In this document: one piece after another, positions 40,224-51,883 of the stretch
Position numbering within the stretch: the first letter of the stretch is position 1
How the letters are laid out: each line of letters starts with the position of its first letter
From: Nitzschia sp. pyKryTriq1
Lineage: Eukaryota; Bacillariophyta; Bacillariophyceae; Bacillariales; Bacillariaceae
Reading direction: 5' to 3'
Assembly (NCBI GenBank): GCA_956465555.1
Contig: OY101120.1
Location: forward strand, 930,001-994,000
Length of the DNA stretch: 64,000 nucleotides
Position numbers and translations under genes: made by a program
Notes under the pieces: model-generated
Told to the model about the DNA's origin: nothing
What the model saw: only the letters and a program-made list of their open reading frames with translations
Databases searched by the model: none

Positions 40224-42295
40224 ATGCTGCGTCCAACAGCGCTTCCCAGGATGTGGTCGTTGGTGCTTTTGTTGGGGGGTTTGCACTCGGTTGGTGCGGG
40301 TTGGATTGATCCAGATACTCCTTTGGATGCGATGACGACGCAACCTTTAACAGCCGTTCCTGGCAAAATTCCAAAACCTGCCCCGGTCCACAAAAACAAA
40401 ACCAAGGTGCCCAAGACCGCGGCACCCACTGGTAGCCCAACAGTCACTCCGACTTCGTACCCCACGTCAACTCCGGGTACATATCACTTGGTCTTCAGTG
40501 ACGAATTTAATGTACCAGGGCGCACATTCGAAGACGGGACGGATCCCCGTTGGACTGCTCTGGAAAAGAATGACTACACGAATGATGCGTTACACTATTA
40601 CGCGGCTGCGAATGCTGTGACTGATAATAAGGGTCGACTAGTCATCACTACAGAGGCTGCAGATACCGAAGTGGTTGGATTTGATGATCTAAAGGCAAAG
40701 AAGACGAGAGTTACCAAGCATTTCCGTTCGGCTATGTTGCAATCTTGGAATAAGTTTTGCTTCACTGGAGGCATCATCGAGGCCGAAGTGGAACTTCCCG
40801 GAAAAAGTGAAGTTGGAGGATTGTGGCCCGCCTTTTGGCTTCTAGGAAACCTAGCACGTCACACCTACGTGGGCTCATCAGAACATATCTGGCCGTGGAG
40901 TTCGAAGGTTTGCACGGAACGCAGCTTCTCTTCACAGCATATCACTGCTTGCGACCAAGTCGCCCACTATGGATTACATGCCGGTGTGGGTCGAGGTTCT
41001 CCAGAAATTGATATTTTCGAGGTTCAACCGGGAAGTTTGAAGGCCAACCATGGCGTTTTCCTTCGTTCTCCCGTCGGTCAACCATTTATGAGCGCTTCCT
41101 TCCAAGTTGCGCCTGGAAGGAGTAACATGCGGCCAGGCCCTGGATACTGGCCTGGTCCTGGTCAGTGGTACGATGGTTTGGTGGGAGGAGAGAACAGTTC
41201 TATGAATATTGGATTCTATGGCAGTTATAATCACTTTATTGGCGACCCCCACCCGGAAAAGTCTGACTACTGGAGTGATGCCATCAGTTTCAATCGTCAG
41301 CTTGACGGGAGCTTCTTCAACAGCTCGCATACCTATCGCCTAGAGTGGGATGTGCCCACCGACAAAAAAGACGGTTATCTTCATTGGTTTCTGGATGGTA
41401 AACTGGTTCTTGCCATTAATGGGACTGGTATACGGAATGCTGGTACTGGTAAGTACTACTCTCTTGCTCCTTTATCGGTCCTGTCGAGAGTTACTTGTCT
41501 CACAGAGACTTTTTGCTTTCTCGTCAGGCTCGGAAATCTCCACAGAGCCAAGTTACATTCTTTTAAATACGGCAATCTCTTCACAATGGGGGTTTCCACT
41601 TGAATGTCCGGACAATTGCTTGTGTAAAAAATACGACTGCCACTCCAACGACTACGCTATGCGATGTGGTTTTTCGGATGGATTCTGTCAGATGATGTCT
41701 GAGCAGAACCCCAAGTATAAAATTCACCACGTCCGCGTATACCAGAATCCGGACATGGAGGAGCAAAAAATTGGTTGTTCGACGCCTGAGCGACCGACGC
41801 GAAGGTACATTGAAGCCCACGAAAAGTTGTACAAGACCGAACATGATGTGAGTAGAGTATTCATTCCCTATTTTCAGCGTCAAAATCGACCCAGCGATCT
41901 CACAGTTTTCATTTCCATCGTTTTCTTCACCAAAGGATCGTCCCCTGAAACCTGTCGCCACAGGTCGAGGCGTCTGCAACCCAAAATCTCAAGGGGAAGG
42001 GCGTGAAACCTGTGGAGGAGAAAAGCGTGGAACGTGCACCCAAGGAAATGTCTGCGAATGCCACAAGGGATGGACTGGTCCACATTGTCTTGCCTCCGCG
42101 GGTCATGATGATATAATTTGGGATGAACCCGAGACAATTAAGGATATTGGATTTGTGCCGCCAAGTGTCGTTCCGAATGGTTTACTGATCGGTCTCGTCA
42201 CACTTGTTGTTGTATTCTTGATAAGTGTGCAATGGCGACAGCGCATGGAAGGCTGGAGTCCGATCCCCGACGTTCAGAGAAAGTATAGGAGTTGA
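40224..42295 (+). CDS. KRE6/SKN1-family beta-glucan transglycosylase (GH16-like)
   Basis: Three exons, 40224-41448, 41528-41847 and 41936-42295, with introns of 79 and 88 bases (phases 1 and 0), give 634 residues. A signal peptide (MWSLVLLLGGLHSVGAG region) is followed by a Pro/Thr-rich linker. The SKN1 domain then starts with YHLVFSDEFNVPGRTF and the GH16-type catalytic motif is SPEIDIFEVQ near residue 261, both acids present. Exon 3 encodes a Cys-rich EGF-like segment (CTQGNVCECHKGWTGPHC) and a C-terminal membrane helix (GLLIGLVTLVVVFLISVQW) with a short cytosolic tail. In fungi these proteins help make beta-1,6-glucan; in diatoms TGS homologues add beta-1,6 branches to chrysolaminarin at the vacuole. 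That role is inferred. Confidence 0.9.
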
Positions 42296-42508
42296 GCTTT
42301 GCTCATTCTGTAGATAGGTACTCGTGCACGAGACTGTGGTTGACGAACACATGCTACTAGCTACCGGTAGGTCGTACTACCAGGCAATACAATTGGACTT
42401 GCGCTTGGTGCTAATTAGTCGATAGTAAATCTCATAATCGACATGTATAGATGAAGTTAATGACACACAATGGATCCACTACACGTACGTCTTATAACTG
42501 AGTTCTCT

Positions 42509-43401
42509 CTATAGCTCGCCAACACCTGCTCCTTTCTTGAGAACCGCCTGACCTTCTTTGACAGTTTCCCGAAATTTCTTGGGGTCGCTAAGAATTGCTT
42601 TCATATCCTCACCATCAAACATTTCTCCCAACGAAGAAAGTTCAGGAGATTCCAACATCATTTTTCGAACCTCCTCGATCTTATCCTCATCGTCAAATTC
42701 TCCGAGCAACTCGGCCATCATTTCGTTAATTTTGCCTGGATTCTGGTACATATCTTTGAGACCTGCCATTGATTCAGTCGCCATTTTGAGCATATCGGGA
42801 TCTTTGAACAAGCTACCCATTTGTTCGAAAGAATCCTTCATCTTTTGTTCAAAATACTCGGGATCCGTCTTGAACTTGGCCAATTCTTCGGCATCAATCT
42901 GCCCAGTTTCTTCTAAAGTCTTTAATATTTCATCTTGATGCTGCAACATATTTTGCATCATATCTCCTGACTGCAACATCTCCATTGCATCCTTCATTTG
43001 CTTTTCCAATTCTTCTGGAGACATTTGCGCCATGAGTTTCATCACTTCGTCGAACTGAGAACCAAGTTGCGCCATCTCTTCCAACATTTTAGGGTCCAAG
43101 TCGCCCATCAACTTTGACAAATCGCCCATGCCCCCGGCAGCGCCGCCTTCTCCAGCTTGCATTTGCTTGGCTTGTTCATTTAATTCTTGGAAACTAGACC
43201 CTTTCTTTTTGCCGGGGATACCGAACTGGGCGACAGCTGGCTGTAGTTTCGAAAAAGAAAAATGACAGCGGGCACGCACATTAGAGGCGGTCCGTTGGAT
43301 GATGATGAAGATTCATTATTCCTTTCATCCATGACACAAAGCTTACGTACCGTGACGAGAAGCATCGACACTCCAATAAAGTTGAAAATCCGGAAAAACA
43401 T
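42509..43401 (-). CDS. Unknown secretory or plastid protein rich in Met and Glu
   Basis: Two exons, 43401-43351 and 43240-42509, joined in phase 0 over a 110-base intron (GTACGT..ACAG), give 260 residues. Exon 1 codes for just 17 residues, MFFRIFNFIGVSMLLVT, and the joint with exon 2 reads PAVAQFGIPGKKKG, so the first exon carries the hydrophobic core of a signal peptide with cleavage near AVA-QF. A phenylalanine close after the cleavage site recalls diatom plastid targeting but is not a canonical ASAF match. The mature part is highly charged, helical and Met-rich (LMAQMSPEELEKQMKDAMEM), with no known domain. It is convergent with the glucan enzyme gene. Confidence 0.72.
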
Positions 43402-44028
43402 GGTAGATGTGTTGAAGTATCTTGGCAGCAGATAGTTGAAATGTTAAGGCTCAAGATGGAGTATGAGCTGGGTTGTTTGAATAATGTACTATTCGTAAAG
43501 GACAAAAGATGAAAGATGCCATGCTTCTCCGTCCGAACGTGGGGTGGAGTAGTGATGTGGTCGTCGTCGTTGTCGTTGGGTTTCAGATTTCAGATCGATG
43601 CATGCATGCCGGAGATGGAGGGAGTTTTGTTACACGTGGCGTGGTGCGTCATCTCGGTCTTGCCTCGTCAGCCGACGATGGACGGAAGAGGAAAGAAGAA
43701 TGAAGAAGATGTGAATGAAGCGATTGACTCAGTCACGGACCAAGGGTTCACGACTGAAAGAGATCCGCGAAGAGATTTTTTGGATCCGCCACGGACCACC
43801 ACGCCGGCGGGACACTCATCGGGACAATGACCACTGCGGCCATTATTACTCAATTCGCATCCAGACGCGTTCATCGCTTCTCTTCGATCTTCGATCCTCT
43901 TTTACATCTCCAACACCTGTTGACGAGACCCCCCTACGGCCTCATCAGACACAGCAAAGAAGAACGAAAGGCTTATCCACTGTTCTCATTGTTCCAATTG
44001 AAATTATTTTTCTTGCAGAAAAGTTATC
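43402..44028. other. Divergent upstream region
   Basis: About 630 bases between two genes whose products both carry leader peptides. A TTTTTCTTGCAG acceptor-like string ends 11 bases before the fibrillin ATG and may close a 5' UTR intron, but no matching donor is certain. No gene is recognised. Confidence 0.45.
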
Positions 44029-45090
44029 ATGATCCAAAAGTCATCTCTCTGGCTTCTACCGATATTTCTCCCGCTGTATGCTTCGGCATTTACAGCTCCA
44101 AGGCGGCTTCCCAGGCAGTCGAATTCAGCGTCTCCTTATTATCCTTCATTTGTTCTATCCTCCTCTCCAAGCGAGAGTCAAGACGTCAGTGGCGTCGCTC
44201 CCCCCAAGGTGGTCGTGGAAGTCAACGATCAATCGACAGCAAGTACGAATACCACGACGAGCACCAAAGAATCTACTGGAATATCAGCTACCGGTACAGC
44301 TTCCGATCCCAAAATCACCAGGCTCAAAGAGGAGCTTTTCAAGTGTGCCGAGCGACTCAATCGAGGATTCCAGGCCACAAAAAATGAACGAGATCAAGTG
44401 AAAGATCTGATATTTCAACTAGCACCTCTGAATCCAACCAAAGAACCCGCCTCTCCCTACTACGAAAATGCCTCAAAGATGGTGGCCGCAACAAGCAGCA
44501 CAAGTGGTAGTGGTACTAGTGAGGATGCCAGTAAAAGTTGCACCCTGTCTGGAAAGTGGACGCTAATATACACCGATGCTCCGGATATTACTGGACTGGA
44601 CACCAGTCGAAATCCACTCAGCACCTCCGAGCTTGGTCGCATTGGACAGGAATGCAGTCCTCCCTACATCAAGAATGTGATTGAATGGAAACGACCCGAG
44701 TGGGCGAGAAGTCTTCCATTTTCGGGGAGCGACGAAACCAGAATATTGCAAAAAGTAGTGACATCTGCGTCAGCATCCCCTGAGAAGCCCAGAATCGTCA
44801 ACCTCAAAGTGGCAGGCTTGGAATTGGAAGCTGGGTCGTCCACTAATGGCGGCGGCGGCGACGACGACTCTTCTTCTCCTGCAACGTCCGACTTGTCCAG
44901 TCGCATTGAAAAGGATGGGCTGATCGCTGGACTGCTATCCGCCAACCCGGTGGATCTCAAAGGGCCTCTGAATCCTCCCTTTGGACAATTTGAGGTTCTC
45001 TACTTGGATGACGAGCTTCGTATTATCAAAACATATCAGAACTATCTTGCTGTCAATCGACGCATTCCGAAAGGTGAAGAGTGGTTCTAA
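44029..45090 (+). CDS. PAP/fibrillin-family plastid lipid-associated protein
   Basis: A 353-residue intronless protein. It begins with a signal peptide (SLWLLPIFLPLYASA) and the junction YASAFTAPRRLPRQ, a near-perfect ASAFAP motif followed by a basic Ser-rich transit peptide, so plastid import through the secretory route is expected. The PAP/fibrillin domain covers about residues 100-345: a helical start (ITRLKEELFKCAERLNRGF), LSGKWTLIYTDAPDITGLD, and the closing FEVLYLDDELRIIKTYQNYL with AVNRR. Fibrillins are lipocalin-like proteins of thylakoids and plastoglobules that bind lipids or pigments. Ser/Thr-rich and Gly/Asp-rich inserts (about 50-95 and 270-290) are unusual. It is convergent with eIF5B, 66 bases between stops. 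Confidence 0.92.
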   Translation: MIQKSSLWLLPIFLPLYASAFTAPRRLPRQSNSASPYYPSFVLSSSPSESQDVSGVAPPKVVVEVNDQSTASTNTTTSTKESTGISATGTASDPKITRLKEELFKCAERLNRGFQATKNERDQVKDLIFQLAPLNPTKEPASPYYENASKMVAATSSTSGSGTSEDASKSCTLSGKWTLIYTDAPDITGLDTSRNPLSTSELGRIGQECSPPYIKNVIEWKRPEWARSLPFSGSDETRILQKVVTSASASPEKPRIVNLKVAGLELEAGSSTNGGGGDDDSSSPATSDLSSRIEKDGLIAGLLSANPVDLKGPLNPPFGQFEVLYLDDELRIIKTYQNYLAVNRRIPKGEEWF

Positions 45091-45156
45091 AATTAAACAA
45101 TAATAGTCGCACTCGGTATCAGCAGCATGTCTACTAGGTCTAGTGCTTTGGTTTCA

Positions 45157-48100
45157 TTAGATAATATTGAAGACCTTCTTCAACTTGACTACAAGTCTCC
45201 AGTCTTCATTCTCCAGCGCATCCTTGAAGTTGGCTTTGAGCGCGTCGATCGAGGCACGGGTGAGTGTCGAGTAGAGACTGTGGGAGGCATCGAACTGACG
45301 ACCATACGTAATATTCGGGTTGCTTTCGTTGCTGATCTTGATGGCAACTGAAGATCCCTTCTTGGCAGTCTGCTGCTCCCGACCGTTGCTTTCAATCGAT
45401 GTTACTTTTCCGATGTGCAGACCACCCAAGGCGGGGACACACAGAGGCGTGCCAACTTTCAGAATACCTTCCACCACTTCGATACCGACAATGATAGGAT
45501 CCTTCTGGTTGAAAACGTGCTGTGGTAGAATCTTGATGATACTCGGGAAAACGGCAACGCTACAGCACAAATCGGAACAAGGAATGTCAGATTCAGATTC
45601 AGATTCAACACGAAAAAAATCATCAGCACTCTCCGTCATTTCAGTGATACTTACGCAGCTGCATCTTCTCTTCTTTTTGCAGTCAGTTCATCCATGAAGC
45701 GAGTGAACTGATCAAACAAGTGGTAGATGATATCGGCTGTCATAATACGAACGCCCATTTCTTGTGCATGCTCACGAGCTTCGCGCTGAATGTCTACATC
45801 AAACGCCAGGATGGTGGCATATTCGGGGAAACCCTTTTCATTCATGATGGAAATCTTTGTCACGTCACGTTTGTGAATGGTTCCGATTCCAATCGCACTG
45901 ACGGGAATCGGGGGTTGGGTATCCTCGCGCAGAAATTGAAGCAAGGCCTCCAAAGCACCCAAGGTTGAAGCCTGCACCAAAACACCCTTGTTGTCCGTAC
46001 TCAACTTATCTTCTAGTTTGGTCAAGTCAGACATGACTTCTGCCTTGATATCTTCTTCCGTGTCATCAGGGCCAACAATCTACAACACAGATGATGAGAA
46101 AAACGTCCAACAAGAATGCGTCGAAATGTCAGTTCACGACTTACCATGACAGGCGTACCCGCCATCACCTTTTCCAGATTATTTCCAATCACTTTGACAC
46201 CCAAGGCTCCCCTGACCTCTTTGTGATGAAGATATTCGGACTTGATACGCATTTCCCTGCTTGGTGGTGGTGTCAACAAACCACGAATTTCCGTTACAAC
46301 GGGACCATCAAGGGTACAAAAGACGGCTTTGTCTCCTTCCCGCAAGAATCCATTCACAACAAGGACGTCAACTGTCATACCAAGACCATCAATGGCCTTG
46401 ACCTCCAAAACAGTAGCCTGCAAGTTGGCGCACCACATCAATTGCTTCCAAATCTTTCGCTGCGAGATCTGACACAAAAGCATCAACACATCCTGAACTC
46501 CCTCTCCGGTGACAGCAGAGGTCGGGACTAGGGGAATAAAGTCCGAATTCGTCCAATCATCATCTCCCATTTCCCAGTAGAGATTCGAGTTAACTCCTTG
46601 TTCTTGCAACTGCACTTTGGCGTTTAGAGCGCGGTTACGGAACTCCGAAATTGTGCCAGATTCTTGCTCCTTCAGGGCATCGCGAATCGGGGTATCTTTA
46701 CAAGTCTTCCACGAATAGCACCGATCTACCTTGTTCAGGGCGACGACAAAGGGGACTCCTCGCTTGCGAAGCATGGTCAGACTCTCTATCGTTTGCTGTT
46801 CCAGGCCGTGCATAAGATCCACAACTAGAATTGCGACGTCACAAAGCGAGGATCCACGGGAACGAAGATTGGAGAACGATTCGTGGCCTGGAGTATCAAT
46901 AACCAACATACCAGGTACTTTGAAATCAAATTTCTCTGTCTCGTTGAGTTTCGCTGTCTGGGTTTCTAGAGTCTTCTTTTCAAAAAAGGTAGCTCCAATT
47001 TGCTGGGTGATACCACCAGCCTCCCCTTCTTGGACATTGGTCTTTCGAATCTTGTCAAGCAGCTTTGTCTTTCCAGTATCAACATGACCCATGATGACAA
47101 CAATAGGACAGCGGAGATCGTCGGGGGAACGAGCGGCCAGGTTTGCTTTCTCTTGCTCTTCTCGCTTCCGTTTTCCCTCCTCGCGTTTTTGAGCGGCCAG
47201 CATGGCCTGCCTATCTTGGGCCTCTTGTTCTGCATCAAGGAGCTTTCGTCTCTCCTCCTCGAGACGCTCTTGCTCGGCTCGCTTCTTGCCAAGTTCCTTG
47301 AGCCTATCTTGTTCTTTTTTCTTCTCTAGCTCGACCAAGTCCATGTCTTCATTTTCGATGGCCACCTTTTCCAATCGGGCATCTAAATCCGCAAATTTAT
47401 CGTCGTCGCTATCAGCATCCCATTCATCACCGGATTCGTCCATCTTCTCCCAGTCGTCTTCGTCATCCTCTTCTTTCGCTTCCGGCTTTGATTCCTCCTT
47501 CTTCGCCTCAACTTGTGGCTCTTCCGCCTCATCATCATCATCATCATCATCGTGTGCCTCAGACTCATCCGCATCAGACGGTTTCTGCTGTTGCTGATTT
47601 TGTGGCCCCTTTCCTTTCCCCTTGCGCTTGTTCTCGTAGACTACTTTCTTTTTGGGAGCCTCTTCCCCGTCCGTAGGAAGCATACCAGCTTGTCGCATTG
47701 CTTCCAATCGCTGCTCCGCCAATTTGGCCTTGGCCTTTTGAGCCTTGGTCATGTAAGTTCCCTCTTTCTTCTGACGTTCAATCTTTTCCTTTTGCTTTAG
47801 TCGTTTGCGTTCACGCTCTTCTTCCTTGATACGAGCCTCTTCAGCTTCTTGGCGTTCCAGTTCTTCGACACGTTGTCTTTCCGCTTCCTCGGCTGCTCGG
47901 ATGCGCTCTTCTTCTTCCTTTTGTTTTCGAAGACGTTCTTGTACCAGTTTACCACGAGCCGAAACCTGTCAGAAAGGAAAGAAAGCACCCAAAACAAGGT
48001 GATAATATTGAGACGATTTGGCTTGATTGAAAGACGAGAGAAGATTGATTGATTCATTCCAACCTCGGTTCTTGTCGTAAAAAACGCACCTTTTCATCTT

Positions 48101-48416
48101 CCTTCTTTTCGCCGCCAGCCCCAGCAGGACCCTTTTTCTTCTTCTTCTTTTTCTTGTTTTTACCACCGTCGTCGTCACCGTCGCCTGCGAGGCCTTGAGC
48201 AGCTAAAAAAGCAGCCGCCGCATCATGTGCGGTAGCAGGTGTTGCAGCAGCAGCAGCAGCAGATTCTTCCTTCGTGTCGTCATCGCCTGCAGCAGCAGCT
48301 GGTTCAGTAGGGGCGGGAGCATTCTTCTTGGATTCTGCTTCCAACAGTGCCTCCCAGTCATCCTCGTCTTCGCCACCGGCTGCTGGCTTCTTTCCTGCTG
48401 CCTTTTTCTTGCCCAT
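45157..48416 (-). CDS. EIF5B: Translation initiation factor eIF5B
   Basis: Four exons, 48416-48090, 47965-46145, 46079-45655 and 45559-45157, give 991 residues. Introns are 124, 65 and 95 bases. The N-terminal third is charged, with Lys runs and a long coiled coil ending in EKIERQKKEGTYMTKAQKAK as in other eIF5B. The GTPase domain begins near residue 395: G1 GHVDTGKTKLLD, G2 GGITQQIGAT, G3 DTPGHESF, G4 ALNKVD. Exons 3 and 4 hold the rest of domains II to IV, including FPSIIKILPQHVFNQKDPII, GRQFDASHSLYSTLTRASID and a C-terminal ELKKVFEII-like end (KLKKVFNII). eIF5B promotes 60S joining in the cytosol. All exon joins keep frame and restore family sequence. Confidence 0.97.
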
Positions 48417-50383
48417 GATGATGGAATCTCGTTGTGTTGAGTTGAGTTGTGATGGATGGGTGCTGTGAGGTCCTTGGATGCTCAGAAATCAAAGATTTGC
48501 TTTGTTTTGGAGTGCAATGAATCTAGGAGGGGGCTTTCAGTTGTCGATGTTTTGAAAGACGAGAGACACACGTCTAGTACTCGTGGGGAGCAATGATAAT
48601 TCTTTGATCGTTGTGACAATGCGGAATGCGGATTGTAGTTTGTGGTTTGTACCGCCGTTCTTGCTTTTGGACGAGAAGGATGAAATCGATGATGATGATG
48701 GCGCTCATCAGGTTCACATACCGGCAGGACGCCCTACATGCCAGCACGTGGAACCCAGTGCGTGATGGAGGAGGGAGAGACGTGCGGTCTGTGTCACAGA
48801 ACAATAAAGCGGTAAGGAGTTTTCGGAATCTGGAATTTTGGATTCTTCAACAATCAAATTCATCGAAGGAAAAATAATAATATTGAATCTTGCACAAGCT
48901 TCAAGCTTGGGCTTGGCATAGGCTTGGTTCCAGTAGCATAACCTGGTTTGTTTTGTTTTGTTGTTGTTCTTGAAAAATGTTGAGAGGCAAGGGGTAAGTA
49001 TCCTCCAATCTATGGCTTTGTCAAGTTGTCTCTCAACCAGCCCCAAAGGGCTTTACCACTACCAAGCCAGTGAGGTTTGCCAGCCCCAATCAACAAAATT
49101 CGCGACTCTCGACGACTCCCAAGGCCTCCATTGGCAACCCCAAGGCACCACCAACCGGATCACCACTCCCGCCGCCAAAGACCCAAATCTGGTACCCAAA
49201 AGCCTCAAAGGGAAGGAGCAACATCAAAACCACTGGTGACCCTGCTGAATATGAACAATCTGATACGACGGAGCACTTCCGGCTATTGGGTTCACTCTTC
49301 CGATGTTATCCTACAATCCGGGTGGTTGAAAACTACACTCTCTGTGAAAGAAACGAAGACTCGATCAATATTATTATTGTAATCTACAATGCCTTTACTG
49401 CCGATGATGCTAGGTTGAAACCCTTCTTGGCACATTGTAAATCTCGTCCGAATCCTGCGTCTGCCAGTCGTCTTCTTCAATCACTTCTGCCGCGTCCCTG
49501 CAAACTGCGGATACTTTCGGGAACTCCACTTGTTGTGGATCCCATGGATGCTTTGATGTAAGGTGCAAATGCGGGCAATTATCCAACTCACGCTGCGCCG
49601 GTGTCCGGGTCTCAAAATAAATGTTGGTCCCCGCCGCTTGCATTGGGATCGTCGCCGCATCATCGTTCATGTAATCCAACACGGTATTCACCTCTTCTTC
49701 AGCGTCCATTACGCTTGTTGTTTACTTTGCCGATGATCGGTCGGCACTCACTCTTCGTCCTTGAATTCTCTAATTCACACAATCCGTCGAATATCGCACG
49801 AATTGATTAACGCTCTCTGTAGTTGAGAGATGTATCGTCAATGTAGTGTATTGTTAGTCGCAATTGGGTCTGATAAACCAAATAGAAACAGTCTTACAAA
49901 ATAGGAAAGCAAACAAGATTATAACAACATTAACAAGCTATCGATCGGCAACAGCAAGTCGAGATGAGTTCCGGCATGCGTTGGGTCATAGTCGCATCGG
50001 CACTTCAATGGGAAGCGATGACCGCCCAATCACACCCCACGGCTCCCACGACTCACGACCGACGGCCAGACTATATGACCAAATCAATTCGCCCGCCCAT
50101 GCAGCGCCCAGACCCACGGTGTCTCTCGACACCTCGGAGCGTCCCTTGACATACAGCGACGACTACTCGCGTAACAACAGAGTGAAATGACAGATCGATG
50201 ATTCTCGATCTTGATCTCGGCATTCATCATACATAGCTACCCGGTAAAAGAGAAGTAACCATGATGATGCACAAGTCATCGAAACTCCATGTGTGACAAA
50301 TACACAAGTAAGCAACAGGGGGGAGGGAAAAAAAAGCCGATCTTTGAGGCTGGTGACTGCGAGCGATTGATTTTACATCTGAA
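48417..50383. other. Long gene-poor stretch
   Basis: Nearly 2 kb between eIF5B and the exostosin gene. Apart from a retroelement fossil at 49410-49709 no coding sequence is supported. Other open frames (for example 49070-49561 and 49864-50190, plus strand) are unlike known proteins; one includes a Pro-rich stretch around 49080-49200 that may be further degraded mobile-element sequence, but that is speculative. Confidence 0.5.
49410..49709 (-). mobile_element. Fragment of LTR-retrotransposon polyprotein (fossil)
   Basis: A 99-codon minus-strand stretch whose translation (for example ETRTPAQRELDNCPHLHLTS followed by KHPWDPQQVEFP) resembles a segment that recurs in polyproteins of stramenopile LTR retrotransposons, between the protease-like and reverse-transcriptase parts. 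Only this segment is seen; no reverse transcriptase, integrase or terminal repeats were recognised nearby. It is a broken, isolated remnant. Age cannot be judged beyond saying that most of the element is gone. The family (Copia or Gypsy) is not certain. Confidence 0.45.
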
Positions 50384-51742
50384 ATGGCGGCACCAACCAA
50401 ACGAGGACATCAAAGGGTGTTCATCTTTTCTGTTGCCATTTCAGTGTGCCTCTTTTTTGTACAAGTCTCGTTAAACTACGATCTTCTGAGTGTTGCTGGA
50501 ACAGCTTCCAGCGAAAGGTCGATTCTTCCTTCGCAATTGATCCTCAACAGCTCGCATTCCCGTCAAGTTTTCGCAAAAACGACAATCCAGTCCAACACCT
50601 CCCATGCTTCATCAAAGAACCCCCTTCGAAAACTTCTTCTGAGCGTCCCATTCTATGTGTACGAAGAATTGGCTTGGAAAGGTGCTCAATGGGATCGCAA
50701 ACCAATCAAAGATTTCATCACGGAAAATGATAATACCAAACACGCCGACGACTATTGGTTCATGAGAAATGCCTTGCGACATCCGATGCGAACGCAGGAC
50801 GCATCCGAGGCCCAGCTCTTTGTGATTCCATCATTGCACAACTTTTTTGATTCGAGGGCCTTTCACAAAACTAAAAGGTTGTGCTTGAAAGGCGTTTGCG
50901 GTCAAAAACTCATGGTGTTGGCGGCAGAGACAGTAGTGACGTCGTCTCCCTATTTCCAGAATCGGTCCGAGGCCCACTTGGCGGTGGTTTCACACTTTGT
51001 ACATCATAAACGGTGGTGGAGCAACCAAATGCCGGCATTGTACAAGACCATGTTGACGCGGTCCAGCAATATTCAATTTGAGGACTTCAAGACAAATGAT
51101 CCGGATCGATGGAGCGTGCCGAAACTTCATGTGGGCCGGGCTTGTCCGTTGCAGACCCGCAAGAGATACGACGTGGCCTTGATCGCTACCTTGAAAAATG
51201 ACACACGATTTCGCGACCGGGAAAGGATTTGTTCTTGGTTACAAAAATATACTGTCAACAATACACAAGGCGGTGGTTTGTTTCGAATGCAACAATGTGG
51301 GCAGGGTACACAATGTCCTTCCTTGGCAGAGGCCAAACTCGGCTTTCATGTCCGAGGAGATACTCCCAGCTCAAGTCGTCTTTGCGACACTGTTTTAAGT
51401 GGGACAGTTCCCATCTTTACGCTTCATGAGCAGTATCAGGTGTTGCCGGATTGGTTTGATTGGGAACGAATTTCATACTTTTTGGACATGAAAACGTTGG
51501 AGGAAGCAACCTTTGTCCGTAAGTTGTCGGCAATTATCAATGACACCGAGGCCTATCAGCGCAAACTGGATCTCGTATTGGCGAATCGCCACTTGTTCGA
51601 TTGGACCGGGTTGTATCCTTTTGATACCTACATGTATATGTTGCAAACCACCTTGTACCCCGAAACAGCGCACGATCCGACTAGCTTTTATGCTCCGAAC
51701 CAAGGAAGCAGCATCCTACGACTACCACAGCCGCCCAGTTGA
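50384..51742 (+). CDS. Exostosin-like glycosyltransferase (GT47)
   Basis: A 452-residue intronless type II membrane protein: a short basic cytosolic tail (MAAPTKRGHQR), a membrane anchor (VFIFSVAISVCLFFVQVSL), a Ser-rich stem, then the catalytic region from about residue 80. The exostosin signature lies near the C-terminus: AKLGFHVRGDTPSSSRLCDT followed by VLSGTVPIFTL, corresponding to the nucleotide-sugar site of GT47. Earlier blocks ADDYWFMRNALRHPMRTQDA and EAQLFVIPSLHNFF also fit. GT47 enzymes add glucuronic acid, galactose, xylose or arabinose to wall polysaccharides or glycosaminoglycans; the donor is not predictable. Golgi location is inferred. It is convergent with the first sulfotransferase (142 bases apart). 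Confidence 0.88.
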   Translation: MAAPTKRGHQRVFIFSVAISVCLFFVQVSLNYDLLSVAGTASSERSILPSQLILNSSHSRQVFAKTTIQSNTSHASSKNPLRKLLLSVPFYVYEELAWKGAQWDRKPIKDFITENDNTKHADDYWFMRNALRHPMRTQDASEAQLFVIPSLHNFFDSRAFHKTKRLCLKGVCGQKLMVLAAETVVTSSPYFQNRSEAHLAVVSHFVHHKRWWSNQMPALYKTMLTRSSNIQFEDFKTNDPDRWSVPKLHVGRACPLQTRKRYDVALIATLKNDTRFRDRERICSWLQKYTVNNTQGGGLFRMQQCGQGTQCPSLAEAKLGFHVRGDTPSSSRLCDTVLSGTVPIFTLHEQYQVLPDWFDWERISYFLDMKTLEEATFVRKLSAIINDTEAYQRKLDLVLANRHLFDWTGLYPFDTYMYMLQTTLYPETAHDPTSFYAPNQGSSILRLPQPPS

Positions 51743-51883
51743 GGGAGCGACACTCTATAAAAATACTAGAAAGTCGACTAGTGCAGTAGAATTTCTGAAG
51801 AGTAGAACAGTAGTAGAAAAGGCGACGACGCAAAGAATAAAACATTGTTGCTTCTCCAGTACTCCTAAAGCGGTCATATACTA

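Noticed and set aside
40224-41603. Unspliced end of the glucan enzyme at 41603
   Set aside because: Splicing at 41448/41528 restores family sequence in a second frame and a third exon adds the Cys-rich module and membrane helix, so the unspliced stop is an intron artefact.
49070-49561. A 163-codon plus-strand frame with a Pro-rich start
   Set aside because: No recognisable domain; it overlaps the retroelement fossil on the other strand. The Pro/Thr/Lys-rich part might itself be degraded mobile-element sequence but cannot be shown.
49864-50190. A 108-codon plus-strand frame upstream of the exostosin gene
   Set aside because: No similarity, no splice link to the exostosin gene, and composition typical of random intergenic frames.
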